This document shows positions 1 through 5,543 of a stretch of 6,435 nucleotides of DNA, piece by piece (within the stretch, counting starts at the first letter, position 1; each line of letters begins with the position of its first letter). The position numbers were made by a program, and so were the translations under genes. The notes under the pieces were generated by a model. That model was not told where the DNA came from. It was given only the letters and a program-made list of their open reading frames with translations, and did no database searches. Source of the DNA: an uncultured Acetobacteraceae bacterium. GTDB lineage: Bacteria; Pseudomonadota; Alphaproteobacteria; Acetobacterales; Acetobacteraceae. The stretch spans positions 1-6,435 of the forward strand of contig CALNAL010000440.1 of NCBI GenBank assembly GCA_937874445.1, in the 5' to 3' direction.

Positions 1-32
1 CCCCACCCCCTCTAAACCGGCCTGCAACGCGC

Positions 33-39
33 AGGAGGT
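33..39 (+). promoter_or_regulatory. Strong ribosome binding site deciding the TTG start of tkt
   Basis: AGGAGGT is a near-perfect Shine-Dalgarno sequence ending 4 nt before the TTG at 44. The spacing is short but workable. It supports TTG over the downstream ATG at 134. Its first three bases also fall in the 3' arm of a small potential hairpin, CCTGC (21-25) with GCAGG (31-35) and a 5-nt loop, which could partly hide it in the mRNA. Confidence 0.7.
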
Positions 40-43
40 CACA

Positions 44-2080
44 TTGGCTTCGATCACGGAACTCCCCCAGGACAACCCGGCGTTGGCGGAGCAGGCGGCG
101 GTTCTGGCCCGCCCGCTTACCCCCGAGCGGCGGATGGCCGACGCCATCCGGGTGCTCGCCTTCGATGCGGTCGAGAAGGCGAAGTCCGGCCATCCCGGCA
201 TGCCGATGGGCATGGCCGACGTCGCCACCGCGCTGTGGAGCCGCTTCCTCAAATTCGACGCCGCCGACCCCCGCTGGCCCGATCGGGACCGTTTCATTCT
301 CTCGGCCGGCCATGGCTCGATGCTGCTCTACGCGCTGCTGCATCTTACCGGGCATGCCGGCATGGAGATGGAGCAGCTGCGGAATTTCCGCCAGCTCCAC
401 TCCGCGGCCGCCGGCCATCCCGAGTTCGGCTATCATCCTGCCATCGAGATGACCACCGGCCCGCTCGGCCAGGGGCTTGCCACCGCGGTCGGCTTCGCGC
501 TGGCCGAACGGATGATGGCGGCGCGTTTCGGGCGCAGCCTGGTCGATCACCGCACCTGGGTGATCGCCGGGGACGGCTGCCTGATGGAGGGCCTCTCGCA
601 GGAGGCGATCGACCTCGCCGGCCACCTCAGGCTCAACAAGCTCGCGGTGCTGTGGGACGACAACCACATCTGCATCGACGGCAATACCGCCCTTTCCACC
701 TCCACCGACCAGCTCAAGCGCTTTGCCGCCTCGGGCTGGGCGGTCAAGCGTATCGACGGGCATGACCCGGCGCAGATTGCCGCGGCGCTTTCCTCGGCGC
801 AGCGCTCGCGCAAGCCGATGCTGATCGCCTGCCGCACCGTGATCGGGCTGGGCGCGCCCCACAAGGCCGGCACCAACGCGGTGCACGGTGCTGCCCTGGG
901 GACGGAGGAGGTGGCGGGCGCGCGCAAGCTGCTGGGGTGGACCGAGCCGCCCTTCAGCGTGCCGCAGGACATCCGCGCGGAGTGGCAGAAGGCCGGCAGC
1001 CGGGGGGCCACGCCGCGTCGTGCCTGGCTCAAGCGGCTCGCCCGTCATCCCCAGCGCGCCGAGTTCGAGCGCGTCATGGCGGGGCGCCTGCCGGAGAATT
1101 TCCACGAGACCGTCGCCGGCCTGCGCGCCGCCTTCGCCGCGGACAAGCCCAAGATGGCCAGCCGCAAGGCCAGCCAGATGGCGCTCGAGGCCCTGGTGCC
1201 GGCGATCCCCGAGCTGGTCGGCGGATCGGCCGACCTCACCGGCTCCAATCTCACCCTGGTCAAGGGCATGGGGGAGGTGGCTCCCGGCAACTATGCCGGC
1301 CGCTACGTCCACTGGGGCATCCGCGAGCATGGCATGGGCGCGGCGATGAACGGCCTGGCCCTGCATGGCGGCATCATCCCCTACGGCGGCACCTTCTTCT
1401 GCTTCTCCGACTATGCCCGCCCCGCCATCCGCCTGGCCGCGCTGATGCGCCAGCGGGTGATCTACGTGCTCACCCACGACAGCATCGACCTCGGCGAGGA
1501 CGGACCGACCCACCAGCCGGTCGAGCATCTGGCGAGTTTCCGCTGCATGCCGAACGTGCAGGTGTTCCGCCCCGGCGATGCGCTGGAGACGGCGGAGTGC
1601 TGGGAGCTGGCGCTGCGCCATACCGACGGCCCGAGCCTGCTGGCCCTCTCGCGCGGGGCAGAGGCCCCGCTGCGCAGCGATGCCGGCGAGAACCGTTCGG
1701 CGCGCGGCGGCTACGTGCTGGCCGAGGCCGACGGCCCCCGCGCCGCCACGCTGATCGCCTCCGGCACCGAACTGCAGATCGCCATGGCGGCCCGCGAGAA
1801 GCTGGCGGCCGAAGGAATCAAGGTGGCGGTGGTGTCGCTGCCGTGCTGGGAGCTGTTCGCCGCCCAGGACGCACAGTGGCGCGCCTCGGTGCTGGGGGGC
1901 GCCCCGCGCATCGGCATCGAGGCCGCGGTGGAGTTCGGCTGGGAGCGCTGGCTGGGGCCGGACGGGGTGTTCATCGGCATGAAGGGCTTCGGGGCTTCGG
2001 CGCCGGCGAAAGTGCTCTATGCTGAATTCGGCATCACGGCCGAGGCCATCGCTGCCGCGGTGCACAAGCACGTCGGGTGA
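44..2080 (+). CDS. tkt: Transketolase
   Basis: Thiamine diphosphate (ThDP)-dependent cytosolic enzyme that moves two-carbon ketol units between sugar phosphates in the non-oxidative pentose phosphate pathway or a Calvin-type cycle. The protein has 678 residues (E. coli TktA about 663) and looks intact. The N-terminal ThDP domain shows KAKSGHPG with His50, AGHGS with His90, GPLGQG (139-144), GDG at 176-178 and the metal-site Asn207, followed by APHKAGT with His273 and a second His281. The pyrimidine domain has the catalytic Glu428 in REHG and the family signature THDS...GEDGPTHQP (477-492). The C-terminal domain runs from about 540. The TTG start is chosen because AGGAGGT lies at 33-39; the first in-frame ATG (134) has no ribosome binding site and would remove residues that align with the E. 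coli N-terminus. pgk follows after 45 nt with no terminator between, so the two are probably co-transcribed. Assignment is firm; the start is fairly sure. Confidence 0.97.
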   Translation: MASITELPQDNPALAEQAAVLARPLTPERRMADAIRVLAFDAVEKAKSGHPGMPMGMADVATALWSRFLKFDAADPRWPDRDRFILSAGHGSMLLYALLHLTGHAGMEMEQLRNFRQLHSAAAGHPEFGYHPAIEMTTGPLGQGLATAVGFALAERMMAARFGRSLVDHRTWVIAGDGCLMEGLSQEAIDLAGHLRLNKLAVLWDDNHICIDGNTALSTSTDQLKRFAASGWAVKRIDGHDPAQIAAALSSAQRSRKPMLIACRTVIGLGAPHKAGTNAVHGAALGTEEVAGARKLLGWTEPPFSVPQDIRAEWQKAGSRGATPRRAWLKRLARHPQRAEFERVMAGRLPENFHETVAGLRAAFAADKPKMASRKASQMALEALVPAIPELVGGSADLTGSNLTLVKGMGEVAPGNYAGRYVHWGIREHGMGAAMNGLALHGGIIPYGGTFFCFSDYARPAIRLAALMRQRVIYVLTHDSIDLGEDGPTHQPVEHLASFRCMPNVQVFRPGDALETAECWELALRHTDGPSLLALSRGAEAPLRSDAGENRSARGGYVLAEADGPRAATLIASGTELQIAMAAREKLAAEGIKVAVVSLPCWELFAAQDAQWRASVLGGAPRIGIEAAVEFGWERWLGPDGVFIGMKGFGASAPAKVLYAEFGITAEAIAAAVHKHVG

Positions 2081-2125
2081 CGGCCGGCCAGACCTCGTGA
2101 TTGGGGCAAGAGAGAGGAACACATC

Positions 2126-3316
2126 ATGGCTTTCAAGACGCTTGATGGGCTTGCCGTTGCCGGCAAACGGGTTCTGCTGCGTGCGGACCTGAACGTCCCC
2201 GTGCGCGACGGGCAGATTACCGACACGACCCGGCTCGACCGGCTGGTGCCGACCATCCGCGAACTCGCCGGCAAGGGCGCGAAGGTGCTGGTGTGCAGCC
2301 ACTTCGCCCGCCCCAAGGGCAAGCGGGTGCCGGAGATGTCGCTGGCCCCGGTGGCCGCGGCGCTGGGCAAGGTGCTCGGCGCGCCGGTGGCCTTCGCCGA
2401 GGACTGCATCGGCGCGGTGGCGCAGAAGGCGGTGGCGGCGCTCAAGGACGGCGACGTCCTGGTGCTGGAGAACACCCGCTTCTATGCCGAGGAGGAGAAG
2501 AACGATCCGGCCTTCTCCGCCGAACTCGCCAAGCTGGCCGACATCTATGTCGACGACGCCTTCTCCGCGGCCCATCGCGCCCATGCCTCCACCGAGGGCG
2601 TGGCGCGGCTGCTGCCGGCCTATGCCGGGCGGCTGATGCAGGCCGAGCTGGAAGCGCTCGGCGCGGCGCTCTCGCACCCCGTCCGCCCGGTGGCGGCGGT
2701 GGTGGGCGGCGCCAAGGTTTCCACCAAGCTCGACCTGCTGGGCAACCTGGTGAAGAAGGTCGATGTGCTGATCATCGGCGGCGCCATGGCGAACACCTTC
2801 CTCTCGGCCCAGGGCCACAAGGTGGGCAAGTCGCTGCAGGAAGCCGAGATGCACGGCACCGCCCTGGAGATCCTCAAGGCCGCCCAGGCCGCCAAATGCG
2901 ACGTGGTGCTGCCCTGCGACGCCGTGGTGGCCACCGAGTTCAAGGCCAATCCGCCGACGCAGACCGTGGGGATCGATGCGATTCCCGATAACGCCATGAT
3001 GCTCGACGTGGGGCCGAAGACGGTTGCCGCGATCGTGGCCAAGATCGCCACGCTGAAGACCCTGGTGTGGAACGGGCCGCTGGGCGCCTTCGAGACCGAG
3101 CCCTTCGACGCCGCGACCGTGGCGGTGGCCAAGGCGGTGGCGGCGGCGACCGTGGCCGGCAAGCTCAAGAGCGTGGCCGGCGGCGGCGACACCGTCTCGG
3201 CACTCAAGCATGCCGGGGTGCTGGCGCAGATGAGCTACGTTTCCACTGCGGGCGGGGCCTTCCTGGAGTGGATGGAAGGCAAGACCCTGCCGGGCGTGGC
3301 CGCGCTCGAAGCCTGA
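2126..3316 (+). CDS. pgk: Phosphoglycerate kinase
   Basis: Cytosolic monomeric kinase that interconverts 1,3-bisphosphoglycerate + ADP and 3-phosphoglycerate + ATP in glycolysis, gluconeogenesis or the Calvin cycle. The length of 396 residues is normal for bacteria. The N-terminal substrate domain shows the PGK signature with RADLN at 19-23, Arg36, SHFARPKG at 58-65 (SHLGRP in many homologues; the Arg is kept) and LENTRFY near 114-120. The C-terminal nucleotide domain shows GGAKVSTK at 194-201, IIGGAMANTF, WNGPLGAFE at 315-323, GGGDT at 352-356 and STAGGA at 383-388. ATG 2126 has GAGAGGA at 2112-2118, 7 nt upstream. It lies 45 nt after tkt, so it is probably in the same operon. Alphaproteobacteria often have gap between these two genes; here it is absent. 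A strong hairpin follows the stop codon. Assignment is firm. Confidence 0.98.
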   Translation: MAFKTLDGLAVAGKRVLLRADLNVPVRDGQITDTTRLDRLVPTIRELAGKGAKVLVCSHFARPKGKRVPEMSLAPVAAALGKVLGAPVAFAEDCIGAVAQKAVAALKDGDVLVLENTRFYAEEEKNDPAFSAELAKLADIYVDDAFSAAHRAHASTEGVARLLPAYAGRLMQAELEALGAALSHPVRPVAAVVGGAKVSTKLDLLGNLVKKVDVLIIGGAMANTFLSAQGHKVGKSLQEAEMHGTALEILKAAQAAKCDVVLPCDAVVATEFKANPPTQTVGIDAIPDNAMMLDVGPKTVAAIVAKIATLKTLVWNGPLGAFETEPFDAATVAVAKAVAAATVAGKLKSVAGGGDTVSALKHAGVLAQMSYVSTAGGAFLEWMEGKTLPGVAALEA

Positions 3317-3337
3317 GGCTTGCCGCGGGTTCGACGG

Positions 3338-3371
3338 GGCGGGCGGCGCTGGGAAATCGGCGCCGCCCGTC
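3338..3371 (+). terminator. Probable terminator hairpin after pgk
   Basis: A GC-rich inverted repeat begins about 20 nt after the pgk stop codon. Bases 3340-3349 pair perfectly with 3360-3369, flanked by G-U and G-C pairs, around an 8-nt loop (3351-3358). What follows is T-rich but interrupted (roughly 3376-3397) rather than a clean T run, so termination may be partial or Rho-assisted. The location between pgk and the next ORF fits the end of the tkt-pgk unit. The fold is seen in the sequence; its function is inferred. Confidence 0.5.
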
Positions 3372-3378
3372 GCGCTTC

Positions 3379-3393
3379 TTAAGTCCGTCTTTA
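3379..3393 (+). promoter_or_regulatory. Possible CtrA-like box upstream of the Ser-rich ORF
   Basis: The sequence reads TTAA, seven bases, then TTTA: seven of eight matches to the CtrA consensus TTAA-N7-TTAA known from Alphaproteobacteria, where CtrA often controls motility genes. It lies 24 nt before the ATG at 3418. TTAA is uncommon in DNA this GC-rich, but a few copies are expected by chance in 6.4 kb. The same bases form the T-rich tail of the hairpin after pgk, which is a competing explanation. Weak call. Confidence 0.22.
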
Positions 3394-3417
3394 CTTTTGC
3401 GGGGCAGGATGCGGGGC

Positions 3418-3663
3418 ATGATCTCGATCGGTTCCCTTTCCGCGTTCTCCTCCGCAACGTCGCTTTCGGGCACGTCGGTCTCGGGTACGTCTGCGGCTTC
3501 GGGGATACGCACGGCCTCGGCGACCACCTCGGTGGACACCGCCGATCGCAGCCGGGCCGCGTCCGCCGCATCCTCGGCCACGGGGACGACCGGCGGTTCG
3601 GCGGCAACGGTCACTCCGGGGCGCATCCTGCCGCGGGGCTCCCTGCTCAACCTGCAGGTCTGA
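3418..3663 (+). CDS. Small Ser/Thr/Ala-rich protein of unknown function
   Basis: I do not recognise this gene. The predicted protein has 81 residues, of which 45 are Ser, Thr or Ala (19, 12 and 14); it has no Cys, Trp or Lys. Residues about 15-29 carry a short repeat built on SGTS. The tail is different: residues 67-81 contain PGRILPRGSLLNLQV, with basic and hydrophobic residues and the look of a conserved terminal peptide. No signal peptide or membrane segment is evident; most of the chain should be disordered. ATG 3418 is preferred because AGGA at 3406-3409 is 8 nt upstream; an in-frame ATG at 3409 overlaps that site. It sits between the hairpin after pgk and the NUDIX gene, from which it is separated by 93 nt with no clear signal. 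The opposite strand is also open here and shares the same third codon position, so codon bias does not settle whether this ORF is real. Confidence 0.45.
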   Translation: MISIGSLSAFSSATSLSGTSVSGTSAASGIRTASATTSVDTADRSRAASAASSATGTTGGSAATVTPGRILPRGSLLNLQV

Positions 3664-3756
3664 GCGCGCTCGTCTGGTCCGTCCGGCCTGCCCGAATCGC
3701 CCGTCCCGTCTCCTTGGGCGCTTGCAAAGAGGGCCGCAAGACTCCAGACTCGCGCA

Positions 3757-4317
3757 ATGCCAGAATTCATCCGGCAGATTCCCGAAGGCGACACCCGCGA
3801 GCGCACGACCTGCGCCACATGCGGACATGTCTTCTACGAAAACCCCAAGGTGGTGGTCGGCACGGTGGTGGTGGCGGACGGGCGCGTGCTGCTGTGCCGC
3901 CGCGACATCGAGCCACGCCGGGGCCTGTGGACCCTGCCGGGCGGATTCCTCGAACTGGGCGAGACGGTCGAGGAGGGGGCCTGCCGTGAGGCCTTCGAGG
4001 AGGCCGAGGCGCGCATCGCGCTCGATGGCATCCTGGCGCTTTATTCGGTCGCCGGCATCGGCCAGGTCCTGGTGATCTTCCGGGGCCGTTTCGCCGGGAC
4101 TCCCCACTTTGCCGCCGGATCGGAAACCGCCGAGGCGGCGCTGTTCACGCCTTCCGAGATTCCCTGGGACGAGATCGCCTTCCCCACCACCACCTGGGCG
4201 CTGCGGGACTGGCTCGCCGGGGGCCGGGGGCCGCTCGGCACGCCCGCCGCCAATCCCCCGGAGGACCCGCGCGGAACGGCCTGGGCCGCGCGCGGGATCG
4301 CGGAGGGGGCGGTATGA
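3757..4317 (+). CDS. NUDIX hydrolase with N-terminal CxxC motif
   Basis: Predicted cytosolic hydrolase of a nucleoside diphosphate linked to another group; the substrate cannot be read from the sequence. The 186 residues begin with MPEFIRQIPEGDTRER, then CATCG (Cys19, Cys22) and YENPKVVVG. This matches a short Cys-knuckle NUDIX group common in Alphaproteobacteria; only one Cys pair is present, so a complete zinc ribbon is doubtful. The NUDIX box runs 63-85: Gly63, Glu69, Arg77-Glu78 and the metal-binding Glu81-Glu82. The usual Gly near its end is Glu84, which I believe is typical of this group. IPWDEIAFP at about 135-143 is another group feature. The last ~30 residues are rich in Pro, Gly and Ala and probably flexible. 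No good ribosome binding site precedes ATG 3757. The stop codon overlaps the next start in ATGA. Confidence 0.9.
   Translation: MPEFIRQIPEGDTRERTTCATCGHVFYENPKVVVGTVVVADGRVLLCRRDIEPRRGLWTLPGGFLELGETVEEGACREAFEEAEARIALDGILALYSVAGIGQVLVIFRGRFAGTPHFAAGSETAEAALFTPSEIPWDEIAFPTTTWALRDWLAGGRGPLGTPAANPPEDPRGTAWAARGIAEGAV
4302..4306 (+). promoter_or_regulatory. Ribosome binding site inside the end of the NUDIX gene
   Basis: GGAGG lies 7 nt before ATG 4314 and inside the last codons of the NUDIX gene. With the ATGA stop/start overlap it indicates translational coupling and sets the start of the downstream gene. Confidence 0.65.
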
Positions 4318-4712
4318 ACGGCCGCCTGGCCGGGGCGGCCTGCCTCCGGGCGTCGCTGGCGCTGCTGCTGCTCGCCGCGGCTCCGGCGGGCAAGAGCAAG
4401 GCGCCCGAGCCGGGCTCGTCTCTCGCCTATCCGGCGACGCGTGTCACCCTGCCCACCCCGCCGGAGCCGCCCCCTGCCGTGGCGGCGCAGGAGGAGGGGT
4501 TCCGCCCGGCGCCGGTGCCCAATCTCGACGCGGAGGCGCCCCCCGACGATCCCGATGGCAACAAGGCGCACATCCGGCTGGTCCCGAGCCTGTCCAGCAA
4601 GACCGAGAGCCGTCCGGGAGAGGGGTATGTGCCCGGTTCGGCCGCCAACTACGATGCCAGCCGCCGCTGGCGTCCCGCTCCCAGCCTCATCCTGAAGGTG
4701 CCGTTGCAGTGA
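4314..4712 (+). CDS. Small proline-rich exported protein of unknown function
   Basis: Function unknown. The 132-residue protein starts with a Sec-type signal peptide: Arg4, a hydrophobic stretch over about 11-23 with LALLLLAAA, and a likely cleavage near residue 25-26. Cys10 lies inside the signal and not at a lipobox, so it is not an obvious lipoprotein. Residues 31-80 are 30% proline (15 of 50) and acidic near the end, so probably extended and disordered. The C-terminal part, about 105-132, looks more constrained: YVPGSAANYDASRRWRP followed by a hydrophobic LILKVPLQ end. No catalytic motif is visible. It overlaps the NUDIX stop by ATGA and has its own GGAGG, so the two are very likely one transcript. 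The 86 nt between this gene and cheZ hold a T6 run (4734-4739) and a TTAACC motif. The gene is likely real; its role is open. Confidence 0.8.
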   Translation: MNGRLAGAACLRASLALLLLAAAPAGKSKAPEPGSSLAYPATRVTLPTPPEPPPAVAAQEEGFRPAPVPNLDAEAPPDDPDGNKAHIRLVPSLSSKTESRPGEGYVPGSAANYDASRRWRPAPSLILKVPLQ

Positions 4713-4798
4713 GAGACTCCCCGGGCATGTCGGTTTTTTCGAAATGACCGCCCGCCGGGGGCTCGCCATTAACCCGGGCGCAAGCGACGGGGGGGACA

Positions 4799-5524
4799 AT
4801 GGGGACGTTTCCATCCCGGAGTCCTGGCATGCCTCGCCGCCCTGCCGTATCCCTCTCTCCCGCTGATTCCCTTCCCGTCCCGGACCCGAAGCCCGAGGAA
4901 TCGCTGAGGATACTGCTGGGCGAGGAACTCGACCGGCGGATCGGGGAACTCTATCGCTTCGTGGATCGCCGCTTTTCCGAGCTCAGCGTCGAAGTGCACG
5001 GGGCGGTGCAGATGATGGATTTCAGCGAGACCAACCTCTCCGGCCAGATCGGTGCGGTGCACGCGCAGATTGCCAGCCTGGTCGCGGCCCCCGTGGAGGC
5101 GACCCGCAACTCGGGGCTGGACCTGGAAGCGGTGGTGGAAGCCACCGAATCTGCGGCCGATCGCATCATGGACGCCGCCGAGGCCATCTCCCGGCTGGTC
5201 GAGCAGGATCGCCACGACCCCGCCGGGCGGGCCGAGCTGGCCTCGCGGGTGAATGCGATCTTCGAGGCGTGCTCCTTCCAGGATCTCACGGGGCAGCGCA
5301 TCCGCCGGGCGATCTCCCACCTGCATGGCATCGAGGTGCTCCTGGAGCAGATGATGTCGGTCCCGGCCGGCGAGCCGCCCGTGGCGGAAACCTCCGCCCC
5401 TCTGTCGGCCGCCCCTCTGTCGGCTATGGACACGGCCTCCCCTTCCGCCCCCGACCCCGTCTCAGCCAGCACTCCCGACGGAGCCGATCTCGACCAGGCC
5501 GAAATCGACCGCCTGCTTGGCTGA
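4799..5524 (+). CDS. cheZ: CheZ-type chemotaxis protein phosphatase
   Basis: Predicted cytosolic phosphatase that removes phosphate from CheY-P and ends the flagellar switching signal. The key motif is CSFQDLTGQRIRR at 158-170: Asp162 and Gln166 correspond to E. coli CheZ Asp143 and Gln147, with Gln166 the residue expected to orient water at CheY-P. Residues about 33-187 are mostly long helices, as expected for the CheZ hairpin that dimerises into a four-helix bundle. A Pro/Ala/Ser linker (about 188-228) carries a tandem APLSA duplication. The end, DLDQAEIDRLLG (230-241), resembles CheY-binding peptides. Total length is 241 (E. coli 214). The start is uncertain: ATG 4799 has only a G run 3 nt upstream, whereas ATG 4829 (Met11) has GGAG at 4818-4821 with 7-nt spacing and may be the true start. 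It converges on the oxidoreductase gene with 19 nt between. No other chemotaxis gene is visible. Confidence 0.88.
   Translation: MGTFPSRSPGMPRRPAVSLSPADSLPVPDPKPEESLRILLGEELDRRIGELYRFVDRRFSELSVEVHGAVQMMDFSETNLSGQIGAVHAQIASLVAAPVEATRNSGLDLEAVVEATESAADRIMDAAEAISRLVEQDRHDPAGRAELASRVNAIFEACSFQDLTGQRIRRAISHLHGIEVLLEQMMSVPAGEPPVAETSAPLSAAPLSAMDTASPSAPDPVSASTPDGADLDQAEIDRLLG
5395..5424 (+). repeat. Perfect 15-bp tandem duplication in the cheZ linker
   Basis: The unit CGCCCCTCTGTCGGC occurs at 5395-5409 and again, base for base, at 5410-5424. The unit length is a multiple of three, so it adds five residues: the protein reads APLSA-APLSA at 200-209, within the disordered linker between the CheZ helical core and its C-terminal peptide. 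Such a unit can gain or lose copies by slippage without breaking the frame. Confidence 0.9.
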
Positions 5525-5543
5525 GGCGCGGCGTCGGTCGGGG

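Noticed and set aside
937..2025. Plus-strand open frame of 362 codons inside tkt
   Set aside because: Out-of-frame shadow rich in Arg, Gly and Ala; transketolase motifs run unbroken through the whole region in the other frame.
3698..3740. Short inverted repeats upstream of the NUDIX start (CGCCC/GGGCG and CTTGC/GCAAG)
   Set aside because: Five-base arms with loops of 10-13 nt are expected by chance in DNA this GC-rich.
3204..3818. Long open frame on the minus strand (204 codons) across the pgk end, the intergenic region and the NUDIX start
   Set aside because: It runs about 110 nt into pgk and past the NUDIX start, has no ribosome binding site I can see, and its middle is the antisense of the Ser-rich ORF. 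Openness follows from GC-rich codon bias. Its acidic middle section keeps it a weak rival to the Ser-rich ORF only.
3391..4107. Minus-strand open frame of 238 codons
   Set aside because: Mostly the antisense of the NUDIX gene, whose family motifs are clear on the plus strand.
4720..4739. Possible terminator after the exported-protein gene (T6 run at 4734-4739)
   Set aside because: Only about 3 bp of stem can be formed before the T run; not a convincing intrinsic terminator.
4041..4814. Minus-strand open frame of 257 codons
   Set aside because: Antisense to the NUDIX and exported-protein genes; arginine- and glycine-rich low-complexity translation typical of GC-rich shadows.
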